NCBI RefSeq assembly: GCF_014838715.1
Contig: NZ_CP061947.1
Span: 2,914,001 to 2,978,000, forward strand
Direction: 5' to 3'
Length of the DNA: 64,000 bases
Origin: Algoriphagus sp. Y33
GTDB taxonomy: Bacteria > Bacteroidota > Bacteroidia > Cytophagales > Cyclobacteriaceae
Part shown: one piece after another, positions 54,893 to 64,000 of the stretch
Position numbering within the stretch: position 1 is the stretch's first letter
Layout: each line of letters starts with the position of its first letter
Notes under the pieces: generated by a model
What the model was told of the DNA's origin: nothing
The model's input: only the letters and a program-made list of their open reading frames with translations
The model's database searches: none
Program-made: the position numbers and the translations under genes

Positions 54893-55456
54893 TTACTTGA
54901 TGTTTTTTCGGATTCTACTGAGTGCGTTGGGGGTAATGCCAAGAATGGTAGCCAACTGTTTGACAGGTATCTTTTTAATAAAATCCGAATTTTTGAGCAA
55001 TTCCAGGTATATTTCTTTTGCTGATAAAGTTTGGTAATTTAGATTTTGATCCACTTGCTTGGCGCACATTTCTTCCCAGATTTTTCTTCCAAACTCTTGC
55101 CATACAGGCAATAGCTTATAGAGATGATCCATTTCAGATTTATTGATTACCAGAAGTTCGGTACCCTCTATGGCTTCAATGTTAAAGCGAGTGGGTACTT
55201 GGGCATGCAGGCTTGAAATCTCAGTGAAAAAATCATTCTCAAAAAATGCCCAAGAAGTATGTTGCTCATCATACTCTCCATAAAAGAGGCGCAGACCACC
55301 GGATTTTACGAAATAATACTGATTAGCCAGTTGTCCTTTTCTCAAAACAAGCGTCCCTTTCTTGATTGTTAATTCTTTGAATTTTGAGAGAACAGTGGTA
55401 AGATCCTGTTCACTTATAGATACACGGGCTTTTATAAAATCTAGAAATTCTTTCAT
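54893..55456 (-). CDS. Crp/Fnr-family transcriptional regulator
   Basis: 187 residues. A cyclic-nucleotide-binding-like beta roll (about 22-110: KKGTLVLRKGQLANQYYFVK, GGLRLFYGEYDEQHTSWAFF) is followed by a C-terminal helix-turn-helix (about 155-187: IPVKQLATILGITPNALSRI). There are no iron-sulfur cysteines. Regulators of this small type in Bacteroidota commonly adjoin oxidoreductase or hydrolase genes that they control. Here the next genes downstream are the broken hydrolase and the NmrA-like reductase, the likely targets. Confidence 0.85.
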   Translation of the reverse strand: MKEFLDFIKARVSISEQDLTTVLSKFKELTIKKGTLVLRKGQLANQYYFVKSGGLRLFYGEYDEQHTSWAFFENDFFTEISSLHAQVPTRFNIEAIEGTELLVINKSEMDHLYKLLPVWQEFGRKIWEEMCAKQVDQNLNYQTLSAKEIYLELLKNSDFIKKIPVKQLATILGITPNALSRIRKNIK

Positions 55457-55683
55457 GTGATTAAGATTATATCATCAAAATTAAAGCCTGCGCCGCAATA
55501 CCCAAAGCCACAATTGGTATGCATATGGATTGGACTAGTACCTGTGATTTCAATACTATTATCGCTTTTTTTTCACTAAAAAAAATGCCGTGTCATGAAA
55601 TTGAACCCGTTAAAAACATACGGGGCTCCGCCGGCTGGCGGTCTTCAATCCGCAAAATGCATTAGAAAAACCAGTAGCGTCTT

Positions 55684-56811
55684 TCACTTTCCGGTTAGCT
55701 TTCCAATAAAAATCTTCCAAAAGTTCTCCCTTTTTTCAAACACAGGTATCTTGTCACCAAGGATGTATGCCAGTGCTCTATAGCTTTCAGATTTTTCCAG
55801 TTTGATTTTGACAATTCCCAATATTGGAATAAAGAGCACCATACCAGACACTCCCCAGAGCCAGCCACCAATCAAAATTGCCAATAAGACGACCAAGGCA
55901 TTAAGCTTGACTTCAGCACCTACTACAATAGGAGTAATGATATTATTTTCTACTAATTGGATTCCCCATAATACTCCCACTGTAATAAGAGGGAGTAAAA
56001 TTGAATCTGTTGTTAAAAAAACATACACCACTGTGAAGAAAGAACTAAACAACACCCCTATATACGGAATAAGATTCATCACTGCGATAAACAAAGCAAA
56101 CAGTACGAAATATTTCAAACCAATACTATAAAAAAATATTCCTGCCAAAATAGCAACAATTGCAGTCACCTTTAGAAGTCCGGTCAGGTAGGATTGGATC
56201 AAAACGGTAGAATCTTCTGTCCACCCCAATATAAAATCCTGATTTCTTGATGTATTGAGCTTTTTGAGAAATTCTCTGAAAAAATCCTTATAGTACAACA
56301 GTAGAAAAATGTATATGGGTATAATTCCGATCAACGCCAAGGTTTTTCCTGTCTGCACAAGAAGGTCATTCAAATTTCCGGGGCTTATCAGTTTACCTAG
56401 GCTGTCAAGCGCCTCCTCTACTCTTATCCCTAGTCCGAACTGATCGTTCATATAACCTAACAAATGGCCCAAATTATCCTGAAAGGATGAACGAATTTCA
56501 GGTAGATCCTTTAACAGACCGGACATCTGATTACTGAATAGGTATACAATTCCTGAAGCAAGAATAAAAACCAATGCAATGCTTATGAGTATAGCGACTC
56601 CACGCGGTATTCGCTTTTCTTCCAACCAACTGGACAGTGGATTTAAGGCAAATGCAAAGAATACCCCCCATAAAAAAGGAACAATCAAAAATGCTCCTTC
56701 TCTTAAAATAACTGTACCTAAAACTATACAAATCAGACTATGGGAAATTTGAAGCAAACTTGACTTTTTCATTTTTAATCGGCTTAAAATAAAAGCATAT
56801 AGACCCTTCAT
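55684..56811 (-). CDS. AI-2E-type (PerM/YhhT) transporter
   Basis: 375 residues with about eight membrane segments and the family signature region NLIPYIGVLFSSFFTVVYVF and GVLWGIQLVENNIITPIVVG. Members export small molecules (AI-2-like signals or Na+/Li+ antiport have been reported), with no substrate evident here. The first ATG is at 56811; an in-frame ATG at 56772 (MKKSSLLQISHSLIC) could be the true start since the preceding residues are not needed for the first helix. The stop of the upstream glycogen enzyme is 23 bp before 56811, so the two may be co-transcribed. Confidence 0.85.
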   Translation of the reverse strand: MKGLYAFILSRLKMKKSSLLQISHSLICIVLGTVILREGAFLIVPFLWGVFFAFALNPLSSWLEEKRIPRGVAILISIALVFILASGIVYLFSNQMSGLLKDLPEIRSSFQDNLGHLLGYMNDQFGLGIRVEEALDSLGKLISPGNLNDLLVQTGKTLALIGIIPIYIFLLLYYKDFFREFLKKLNTSRNQDFILGWTEDSTVLIQSYLTGLLKVTAIVAILAGIFFYSIGLKYFVLFALFIAVMNLIPYIGVLFSSFFTVVYVFLTTDSILLPLITVGVLWGIQLVENNIITPIVVGAEVKLNALVVLLAILIGGWLWGVSGMVLFIPILGIVKIKLEKSESYRALAYILGDKIPVFEKRENFWKIFIGKLTGK

Positions 56812-56834
56812 AGTTTAACCGGCGCGCTAAACTT

Positions 56835-59800
56835 TCAAATCCATTTGACCAAAGGAAAATCACAACGATTTTCAATTTGAACATTTTTTGGAAAAATCCT
56901 GAAACCATATTGATAGTTACCCGGCGAAAGCTCTCCAATTTGCCCGCCAAAAACCTGCCTCCCCCCACCTAACCCTTTAGCTGACAATTCAATTAGTCGG
57001 ATTTTTTCCTCATCCCCCATTGAGTCTAACTTCAACGCAATTAGTTCAACACCTATTTCTTCAGCCTTAAAATCTCCCAAGGTAAGAACCAAGGTCAGTT
57101 CTTCTCCTTTACCCAACTCCGTAAGAAGTTCTGGTGTAATGGATAGGACATCTACATCATTCCAATTTCTCCGTACATGTTTCTTCCATACAACTAACGC
57201 CTTGGCCATGGCAAATCCCTCTGCACTAAGCCTTGCTCCCCTATCCATCAACTTATCGTAATAATTATGTCTATATTCTTTCATTACTCTCCCCATTAAG
57301 TACTGAGGTGCCGCACCTATGGATCTTTTAACCATCCTTATCCAGGCTTCCGGGAGGTCTTGGTCATTTCTATCAAAAAACATCGGGATAATCTCATTTT
57401 CCAACATCTTATATATTTTATCCGAATCCAGGTCATTTTGATAATCAGGACTGTCATACTCTTGCTCTGCTTCCAATCCCCAGCCTATCCTATCACTGTA
57501 AGCTTCTGCCCACCAGCCATCCAGAACACTGAAATTAAGTGTGCCGTTGAGCATAGCCTTCATACCGCTGGTTCCTGAAGCCTCCATCTTTCTCACAGGA
57601 GTGTTAATCCATACATCAACCCCTTGGACTAAAAGTTTTGCCAAATTGATGTCATAGTCCTCCAAAAAGAAAATCTTTTGCTGTAATTCTTTGCAGAGTG
57701 TCATCTGGACTACTTTTTTGATGATTTTGATACTTTCATTGTCATATGGATGGGATTTCCCTGCAAAAAAGACCAAAACCGGTTTTTGCTTATCACTCAG
57801 CATCGCGGATAAGCGATTGATATCAACCAATAAGAGCTCGGGCCGTTTATAAGACACAAATCTTCTGGCATAGCCTATTACCAATGCATCTTCTCTAAGA
57901 AATTCCAGGGTATGCCGTATTTTGCCCGGGCTTTCATGGCGCAAAGCCATTGTATCCGCCAAGCGTTGTTTCACCGCAATCAGCAATTCTTGTTTAAGCT
58001 GCAAATTGGTATTCCAAATTTCCATATCGGGTACTTCCTCAATTTTCTGCCAACCGGAGGAATCTTTAAGATAGTTTTCGCCAAAATATTTTCGATGGAT
58101 TGTTTTCCAACCCGAAGCTGCCCATGTATCATAGTGCACCCCATTTGTAACATATCCGATGGGTATTTCTTCCGCAAAATAGTCCTTCCAAGCCTCTTTG
58201 AAGAGGTTACTACTTACTTTTTGATGGATCTTACTGACTGCATTTATTCCCTGTGACATCCTTAATGCAAGCGTAGTCATCGAAAACAGCTCGTCCGGAT
58301 TGCTTTCGGAAATACGCCCCAGATTCATGAATTTTTCCCAAGAGATATTAAACTGCTTGGCCACATGGGAGAAGTAAGGCCTTAGAAGCTCTTCGCTGTA
58401 TTTGTCAATTGCGGCTGTAACTGAAGTATGGGTGGTAAAAAGCCCCGTGGAACGGACAACCTCTAAGGCCTCATCAAACGACAGGTTATCACCTAGAATC
58501 AGATCTTGAATACGGGAAATCCCTACAAAAGCCGCATGGCCTTCATTACAATGAAATACTTTTGGCTTTATACCAAGTAATTTTAGAGCCTGAACACCTC
58601 CCATTCCAAGGATTAATTCTTGCTTTAAACGATTCTCCTGACTCCCTCCATACAGCTGGGCAGTAATCCATTTATCCTCTTCCTTGTTTTGGTCTACGAA
58701 AGTATCCAACAAATATAGTTTCACCCTACCGACATTCACTTTCCATATCTGGGCATAAACTGTCCTTCCGGGGAAAGGTAAAACGATCCTCAACGCCTGA
58801 TTTTCACCATCCAGTACCAACTCTACCGGTAATTCTGAAAAGTTCATTGTGTCAGCTTCCACCAGCTGGTCTCCGTGGACGGTGAGTCGTTGTTTAAAAT
58901 AGCCGTTTTTGTACAACAAACCCACAGCGACTATAGGTACCAAGTTGTCACTCGCTTCTTTCAGATAATCCCCGGCCAAGATCCCCAATCCCCCCGAGTA
59001 TAGCTTCAAACTGTTATGAATCCCATATTCCATGCAGAAGTAAGCAACCTGTCCTTCATTGGGCAGGTTGCTTTGCACATAATTATCAAACTGACGGCTT
59101 ACTTCGTGCAAACTTTCTTTAAACAGTTTATCAGAAGCTAATTTTCGAATGGTTGTGTAGTGCAAAGACTGTAGGAATTTGACAGGGTTTTGGTGGCTTT
59201 TGAGCCAAAGGATTGCATCCATTGAACTGAAAAGGGATTGAGCAGATTCATTCCAAGACCACCAAAGATTAGTAGCCAGTTCTTTGAGCGCAGTTAATGA
59301 AGGAGGTAACTCAGATTTGATTGTAATTTCTCTCCATATAGGCAGAGATACTATATTCTCAAAAGTCTCCACAGGTAGGGCCTGGGGTTTATCCTTATAG
59401 GACTCTTCCCTTAGGAAACTCTTTTCCAGGGCATTTCCATAGGCTTCTACGTAGAATTTCAATTGATTTTCCCATATAAAATTTTGACTGATACGATGTG
59501 CAGCCAATCTCGCTGACTGAATTTCGCTATCCGTTTGGCTAAGAAAGAGCTCTATCGTATCCGCTATCCTAATGGCAATCAGATGGTTAACCGCTTCTTT
59601 CCTTTCCAATACGAAAAGTCCGTTGGAGTTCTGCTCATTCAAGGCTAAAAACGCTTTGCCGAAACCTGAATTATCGGTCGTTACCGAGGGTATATAGTAT
59701 GCTAAACTTTCAAGAGGAGTATATCCCCACGGCTCATAGTAAGAAGGGAAAATGGCTAAGTCAAAGCCGGTCAACAACTCATAATATCCCATATTAAAAA

Positions 59801-61052
59801 TCCCATCATTCCCATCCAGATAAGTTGGCACAAATATTACCTTAACCTGTTCATTTTTATCTTGGTTTAGACCCAGCTCAGTTATATGGCGTACAATTGG
59901 ATCCTTTTGGGCTCCTTGGAGATAATGGGTTAGCAGTTCAGAAGGCAGTGGATTGCCAAAATCGGGCTTCTGAATGCGATCTGCCAGGTCTTTTCTCGGC
60001 CCGGTTTGATTTCCGGGAACAAAAATTAAAGCTATTACCGTTTTTCCCGTGGTATTTCGTTTTTGCAATTCCTTCAAGGAATCCAAAAAAACATCAATTC
60101 CTTTATTTCTATACTCATATCTTCCACTTTTGATCACCAGCAAACTGTCTGAATCAAAAGACCTGTTAAACAATCCTTCAGCAACTTTTAACACGGTTGC
60201 TCTAGCCAACTCTCTTTTTTTTTCCAATTCTGAAAAAGGTGGAACGATGGAGTTGTCAAATCCATTGGGGGTAATGATATCCGGATACTTTCCTAACATT
60301 TTGGCGCATTCATTGGCCGTAACCCAACTTACCGTGGTAAAACAGTCTGCGTTTTGGGCAGTGATTTTTTCAAGAGAATGCTTGGATAGTACATCAGCTT
60401 CCCTTGCCTGCTGTTCCGGAATATAATTGTCTAAATTCTGATAAACAGCCAGTCCTTTTCCGGCAATTGCCCTGCCTGTGACCGTAGCATGTGTGGTAAA
60501 AACAGTCCCTATTTGTGGGACATGTTCATTTAAATGCAAAAGTCCCGTACCTGTCATCCATTCATGAAAATGAGCTACCACATTGTCTGTTGAATTGACA
60601 TGACTCCTGTAAAAACATTCAATGACTTTTCCTGCTGCAAAACCGAACAAGGCAGGTTCTATATAGTCCCACTGCCCATAGAGCGAGTCCAGTTTATACT
60701 TGATCCAAAAATGCTTGAAGACTTCATTCCGTTGAAAAAAGTAAGGCGTAAAATCCACCAATACTGCTATGGGATTCCCATTGATTTTCCACCTTCCAAT
60801 TTTTGTTTTCAGGCCTTCTTGTTCCATCCGTTGCCTCCATAGCTTGAATAGCATCCTGTCCTCGATAAAGTCGGGATTTGTCCCGGTACCTTTCCAAACA
60901 TCCGGTCCGATCAGAATATACTTTTCTTGGTATTTCCTCTCCAAAAGGGCCGCTTTCGTGGACAACACCGTATAAATACCGCCTACTTTATTACAAACCT
61001 CCCAACTTATTTCGAATAAATAATCAGGTTGTTTGACTAAGGGGTTTTCCAT
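56835..61052 (-). CDS. Glycogen synthase (GT3-like) fused to alpha-glucan phosphorylase (GT35)
   Basis: 1405 residues. Residues ~1-560 are a GT3-like glycogen synthase domain (FEISWEVCNKVGGIYTVLST with the KVGG donor-site motif; HFHEWMTGTGLLHL; PSYYEPWGYTPLESLAYY). Residues ~600-1400 are an alpha-glucan phosphorylase of the TIGR02094 type (AYFCMEYGIHNSLKLYSGGL; HCNEGHAAFVG), with the PLP lysine in EASGTSGMKAMLNG near residue 1163. One half elongates glycogen from a nucleotide sugar and the other shortens it to glucose-1-phosphate. Such fusions occur in Bacteroidota. No branching or debranching enzyme adjoins it. Cytoplasmic. Start MENPLVKQPDYLFEIS fits. Confidence 0.92.
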   Translation of the reverse strand: MENPLVKQPDYLFEISWEVCNKVGGIYTVLSTKAALLERKYQEKYILIGPDVWKGTGTNPDFIEDRMLFKLWRQRMEQEGLKTKIGRWKINGNPIAVLVDFTPYFFQRNEVFKHFWIKYKLDSLYGQWDYIEPALFGFAAGKVIECFYRSHVNSTDNVVAHFHEWMTGTGLLHLNEHVPQIGTVFTTHATVTGRAIAGKGLAVYQNLDNYIPEQQAREADVLSKHSLEKITAQNADCFTTVSWVTANECAKMLGKYPDIITPNGFDNSIVPPFSELEKKRELARATVLKVAEGLFNRSFDSDSLLVIKSGRYEYRNKGIDVFLDSLKELQKRNTTGKTVIALIFVPGNQTGPRKDLADRIQKPDFGNPLPSELLTHYLQGAQKDPIVRHITELGLNQDKNEQVKVIFVPTYLDGNDGIFNMGYYELLTGFDLAIFPSYYEPWGYTPLESLAYYIPSVTTDNSGFGKAFLALNEQNSNGLFVLERKEAVNHLIAIRIADTIELFLSQTDSEIQSARLAAHRISQNFIWENQLKFYVEAYGNALEKSFLREESYKDKPQALPVETFENIVSLPIWREITIKSELPPSLTALKELATNLWWSWNESAQSLFSSMDAILWLKSHQNPVKFLQSLHYTTIRKLASDKLFKESLHEVSRQFDNYVQSNLPNEGQVAYFCMEYGIHNSLKLYSGGLGILAGDYLKEASDNLVPIVAVGLLYKNGYFKQRLTVHGDQLVEADTMNFSELPVELVLDGENQALRIVLPFPGRTVYAQIWKVNVGRVKLYLLDTFVDQNKEEDKWITAQLYGGSQENRLKQELILGMGGVQALKLLGIKPKVFHCNEGHAAFVGISRIQDLILGDNLSFDEALEVVRSTGLFTTHTSVTAAIDKYSEELLRPYFSHVAKQFNISWEKFMNLGRISESNPDELFSMTTLALRMSQGINAVSKIHQKVSSNLFKEAWKDYFAEEIPIGYVTNGVHYDTWAASGWKTIHRKYFGENYLKDSSGWQKIEEVPDMEIWNTNLQLKQELLIAVKQRLADTMALRHESPGKIRHTLEFLREDALVIGYARRFVSYKRPELLLVDINRLSAMLSDKQKPVLVFFAGKSHPYDNESIKIIKKVVQMTLCKELQQKIFFLEDYDINLAKLLVQGVDVWINTPVRKMEASGTSGMKAMLNGTLNFSVLDGWWAEAYSDRIGWGLEAEQEYDSPDYQNDLDSDKIYKMLENEIIPMFFDRNDQDLPEAWIRMVKRSIGAAPQYLMGRVMKEYRHNYYDKLMDRGARLSAEGFAMAKALVVWKKHVRRNWNDVDVLSITPELLTELGKGEELTLVLTLGDFKAEEIGVELIALKLDSMGDEEKIRLIELSAKGLGGGRQVFGGQIGELSPGNYQYGFRIFPKNVQIENRCDFPLVKWI

Positions 61053-61123
61053 TTTTGTACAGCTATTAAAATTTGGATTTTTGAAAAAGACTCATATTCC
61101 GACCAGAAAATACTCCCTTTAGT

Positions 61124-61381
61124 TTAAGTCGTTGTTTTGTGTTGTAATGAATAAATAAAATTATCAATCCAAAGTTGGCCTATAGATGACTTCCCTTTAA
61201 TATTAGTATGATCCTTATCATTTAGACATTGCTCAAAAAACAGGTAATGCACCCTTATTCGGTCATATAAAAAAACATCATAGGATTTGGAAAACACTAG
61301 CGTCATTCGGTCTTCGGCCGCCTGTCTTCCATCCAGTATAACAAAGAGAATATAGGTACCGGCATCATTGCGGGCAATCAT
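61124..61381 (-). CDS. Small hypothetical protein
   Basis: 85 residues, no motif, no membrane segment or signal. It begins 6 bp after the stop of the APH-like kinase gene on the same strand, consistent with an operon. Sequence is moderately amphipathic (VILDGRQAAEDRMTLVFSKS, YDRIRVHYLFFEQC). Coding status is uncertain. Confidence 0.45.
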   Translation of the reverse strand: MIARNDAGTYILFVILDGRQAAEDRMTLVFSKSYDVFLYDRIRVHYLFFEQCLNDKDHTNIKGKSSIGQLWIDNFIYSLQHKTTT

Positions 61382-61387
61382 ATCTCC

Positions 61388-62404
61388 TTAAATCTCTATT
61401 AACCCCACATAATGCTCAAAGAGAGAAAAATAACGTTTAAAAGCTTTGAAGTTTTGGGCTTTAGTGGTCTCAGTTCCGGAATGGATTATTCTCAGTGCAT
61501 ATGTTTTTGCACGAATATTTGCGCGAAGGCATTTAAAATAAAGATAAATCCGATCATCGTCTGATGAAAAGTTGACATGGAGATGTTCCTTATAGGCAGT
61601 ATCCAACAGCTGTGACAGATCACGCCGACCCCAGCTTTCCAAATCCATGCTCATAAAGGCGATATCATATAAAACATCTATTTGCCTATACTCGTCGTTA
61701 AATTCTATACAATCAAAAATCACAGGAGGGATTTCCAGAAATACATTTTCACAATGCAAATCCCCATGAAGGTCCCTTTTAAATCCCAGTTCGATCCTGC
61801 GCTGAAAATACTTTTGGTTTTTCTCCAAAAACACATCGCTGATAGGAACTGCATTCTGTAACGAACGTTTTAATCTATCCACAGTGCACTTTTTATCCAG
61901 CTGCTCACCCACGTTCAGAATATCATTGAACAACATTTTGGCATTTTCAAGATCAAATGGACGGGCTATCCTTCCTGCTTTTCTATGGAAAAGGGCAATA
62001 TGTTTGGCTAATTCGACAACCATAAAATCACTGACTTCACCTGATTCCACCAGGTGATCCATTCTTTTGTGCCCGTCCATTTTCTTCATGACCACAGCAA
62101 AGTCTATAGGTTCTGGGCCTATGCCTCCTATTGTCCACTTACCGTCTTTTAGAAATACCGGTTCGGTCCCTAGATAGATATTAGAAAAACGGCTATTTAG
62201 TAGGACTTCCTTTTCACAGTAAATTTTCCGTTGAGTTTTATCTGAAAAATCCAAAAATGAAAACTTCACCGGTTTTTTGATTTTGAACGCATATTCTTTG
62301 GAAAGAACTATCCAGGAAATATGTGTCTCCAACAACTCTCCCTCCACAGGAATACGCTCAAACGTTCCCTCTCCGCAGAGAAGTTTTATCTCATCAGGTG
62401 TCAT
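61388..62404 (-). CDS. APH-like phosphotransferase (kinase fold)
   Basis: 338 residues. Marks of the aminoglycoside/choline kinase fold are YAFKIKKPVKFSFLDFSDK (ATP-binding lysine), the catalytic loop HGDLHCENVFL near residue 213 and IFDCIEFND (metal Asp). Related proteins in other bacteria occur fused with a P-loop kinase domain. Here the P-loop kinase is the separate gene just upstream and the two frames overlap by 11 bp. Substrate unknown; a sugar-acid or nucleoside-like small molecule is possible. Confidence 0.8.
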   Translation of the reverse strand: MTPDEIKLLCGEGTFERIPVEGELLETHISWIVLSKEYAFKIKKPVKFSFLDFSDKTQRKIYCEKEVLLNSRFSNIYLGTEPVFLKDGKWTIGGIGPEPIDFAVVMKKMDGHKRMDHLVESGEVSDFMVVELAKHIALFHRKAGRIARPFDLENAKMLFNDILNVGEQLDKKCTVDRLKRSLQNAVPISDVFLEKNQKYFQRRIELGFKRDLHGDLHCENVFLEIPPVIFDCIEFNDEYRQIDVLYDIAFMSMDLESWGRRDLSQLLDTAYKEHLHVNFSSDDDRIYLYFKCLRANIRAKTYALRIIHSGTETTKAQNFKAFKRYFSLFEHYVGLIEI

Positions 62405-62903
62405 TCCCTATCTTTAAATAATTAATTGCTTTATGCAGCATCGCCTCAATAGTAGTATCAGTGGAAGTAATGTGAAGAAAAGGATGTAGTACCGGATCAA
62501 AATCCCGCATTATTTTTTGGTAGACTTCGTAATCAGCTTCACTGTGCTTTCTGGGGTTTTCCAACCTTCTCTTTACTGTAATTTCATCCGCTTCAACCAA
62601 TATGGATACTGCTTGAATTTCAAGTTTTGCGGCCATTTGAAAGAATAATTCTCTTAAAATTTCAAGGTGAAATGTCGCATCCACTATGACTGTCTCTCCT
62701 TTTTTCAGCAGCTCCTCCGCCTTCTCACACACATACTGATATACCAGTAGCTTCTCCTCATCCGAGTATTTACCCTTTAAATTCATGTCTTTACGGATTC
62801 TGTCAGTTTGAAGATGGACGGCTGACAGTTGTTCAGCCAACCTAGCGGAAAAATAACTTTTTCCGGAGCCCGGAACTCCCATTACGATAATCAACATATT
62901 CAT
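62394..62903 (-). CDS. Small P-loop (AAA-type) kinase
   Basis: 169 residues. The Walker A motif GVPGSGKS is at residues 9-16. HLQTDRIRKDMN is the nucleotide-monophosphate-kinase-like acceptor region and IVDATFHLEI the Walker B-like strand; RRLENPRKHSE is the lid. It resembles gluconate/zeta-toxin-type small kinases. It overlaps the APH-like kinase by 11 bp, so translation is coupled. A start two codons in (ATG at position 3) is also possible. The 306-bp gap to the BON-domain gene appears to be a promoter region. Confidence 0.82.
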   Translation of the reverse strand: MNMLIIVMGVPGSGKSYFSARLAEQLSAVHLQTDRIRKDMNLKGKYSDEEKLLVYQYVCEKAEELLKKGETVIVDATFHLEILRELFFQMAAKLEIQAVSILVEADEITVKRRLENPRKHSEADYEVYQKIMRDFDPVLHPFLHITSTDTTIEAMLHKAINYLKIGNDT

Positions 62904-63209
62904 GAAAAACCAATTTTCATTTCGTCAATTTTATTTTTTTTTCTCTTCATTACAATGATAAAAACATGCTGTACCTAATGATATAAATCATCCATCTATC
63001 AGACAATCACAACACAATAATTATCTAATTCATCTATGATAGAAGTCACTCCACCAAGAGAAATAACATACTAATTTCAATACATATTAAAAGATCATCA
63101 CGCCTTTTAGAATCCGCTCCCTTGAATAATACTAAGTCATAGAGGAAAACTTAAAAGGAGCCTGATCCTATGATGTACTAATAAAAACATAACTAAAATT
63201 GAAATCATT
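62904..63209. other. Divergent intergenic region
   Basis: AT-rich region between the divergent P-loop kinase gene and the BON-domain gene. No gene, palindrome or clear promoter element was recognised. Confidence 0.5.
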
Positions 63210-63887
63210 ATGAAAACAGACCGAGAACTTCAAAAAGATGTAATGGATGAATTAAACTGGGATCCTAAGTTAATGAACATTGCTTCGCAGATCGGTGTGA
63301 CTGCGGAAAAGGGCATGGTTACGCTTTCCGGTAAAGTTGACTCATACAGCAAAAAAATTGCTGCTGAACAGGCGGCACAGCGGGTTCATGGAGTGAATGT
63401 CGTTGCAGTGGATATCGATGTGCAAACATTCCCCAGATTTTCCAAATCCGACATAGAGATCGCTGAGGCAATCAATAATGTTATTCGATGGAATTCAGAT
63501 ATTCAGAATGAAAAGGTCGAAGTCAAAGTTGAAAATGGATGGGTCACACTGACCGGCACAGTTTCATGGCACTTTGAGAGGAGAGCTACAGAAAATTTAG
63601 TCAAAAAAATCATTGGAGTAAAAGGGATTATCAATAACATCCACCTAAGTCATGCAGAATTGGAACCAAGAACAATTAAAAATAAAATCATCTCTGCATT
63701 TCACAGAAGTGCAACTCTTGATTCTGGTACCATACATGTTGAAATTGACAAAAACAAGGTGATTTTAAGTGGCTCGGTAAGATCATGGGTAGAAAAGAAA
63801 GAAGCTGAAAAAGCTGCATGGTCATCTCCAGGCGTCACTGCAGTAGAGAACCAATTAAAAATTGAGTACTCATCTGAATTAGTTTAG
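63210..63887 (+). CDS. Triple BON-domain protein (OsmY-like)
   Basis: 225 residues with three BON domains at about 3-70, 76-145 and 149-218. Each shows the pattern [31 protein letters not shown] or [16 protein letters not shown], followed by a short helix and [14 protein letters not shown] end strands. BON proteins bind membranes or hydrophobic ligands and are often induced by osmotic or envelope stress. No signal peptide is visible, unlike OsmY, so location is uncertain. A hairpin terminator follows. Confidence 0.88.
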   Translation: MKTDRELQKDVMDELNWDPKLMNIASQIGVTAEKGMVTLSGKVDSYSKKIAAEQAAQRVHGVNVVAVDIDVQTFPRFSKSDIEIAEAINNVIRWNSDIQNEKVEVKVENGWVTLTGTVSWHFERRATENLVKKIIGVKGIINNIHLSHAELEPRTIKNKIISAFHRSATLDSGTIHVEIDKNKVILSGSVRSWVEKKEAEKAAWSSPGVTAVENQLKIEYSSELV

Positions 63888-63894
63888 AAACAAA

Positions 63895-63918
63895 GGCGGA
63901 GTCCTACCAAGCTCCGCC
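63895..63918 (+). terminator. Hairpin terminator after the BON-domain gene
   Basis: GGCGGAG (63895-63901) pairs with CTCCGCC (63912-63918) around a 10-nt loop, seven base pairs, followed by T-rich ACTATATTTATTC. No long T-tract follows. Confidence 0.5.
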
Positions 63919-64000
63919 ACTATATTTATTCTCACTTGTGGAATGTGCATAAGAGAATATGTAGCATCTCAAGTTAAAAAGACTATAATTCTTCCAGCTA

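Overview
The window looks like a chromosomal segment of a Gram-negative Bacteroidota bacterium, most likely order Cytophagales (Cyclobacteriaceae-like, e.g. Algoriphagus relatives). The evidence is a SusC/SusD outer-membrane pair, secreted proteins with VGIGT-type tail-fibre motifs, DUF6443-type RHS proteins, a GT3-GT35 glycogen enzyme fusion, DUF5690 and scarce Shine-Dalgarno sequences. No species can be fixed from sequence reading alone.

Layout: (1) 1-5.7 kb is housekeeping and envelope: a beta-barrel protein cut by the window edge, a DUF4097 adhesin-like protein, a PaaE-type flavo-iron-sulfur reductase with a membrane protein, and purB. (2) 5.7-7.6 kb is an array of ~177-bp units, each built from several versions of one palindrome, with a REP-associated tyrosine transposase (RAYT) in its middle. 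(3) 7.66-12.6 kb holds a CtlX-like hydrolase, a secreted beta-propeller and a Tat-exported two-subunit molybdenum hydroxylase. (4) 13.05 kb is tRNA-Asn with a strong terminator. (5) 13.2-37.3 kb is a large, entirely minus-strand accessory region: remnants of rhs genes, three tail-fibre-like secreted proteins plus a broken fourth, an orphan RHS-tip cassette with a WHH-type nuclease and candidate immunity gene, then a tightly packed operon (452 aa, 255 aa, 1594-aa SpvB-like, 1072-aa LRR/PKD/RHS-end protein, 2799-aa RHS-LRR protein with a lipase tip, 141-aa lipoprotein). (6) 38-50 kb is an apparent organophosphonate locus: DUF5690 permease, phosphonatase-like HAD hydrolase, FAD amine oxidase, XRE-cupin regulator, PhnZ-type diiron oxygenase, alkaline-phosphatase-family hydrolase and a dedicated SusD/SusC pair. 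(7) 51.5-64 kb holds DedA, TerC, an NmrA-type reductase, a broken alpha/beta hydrolase, a Crp/Fnr regulator, an AI-2E-type transporter, the GT3-GT35 fusion, a small ORF, an APH-like kinase and a P-loop kinase, and a triple BON-domain protein.

The two most notable systems are the Sec-exported RHS polymorphic-toxin operon, with displaced spare tips and no T6SS genes in view, and the phosphonate locus, where a SusCD pair and an uncharacterised MFS-like protein are linked to PhnZ and a phosphonatase-like enzyme without the usual PhnY* partner or ABC transporter. In addition, a second repeat family (~95 bp, six units at four places) ends exactly at the start codon of three unrelated genes and carries a hairpin whose stem changes in a compensated way between copies.
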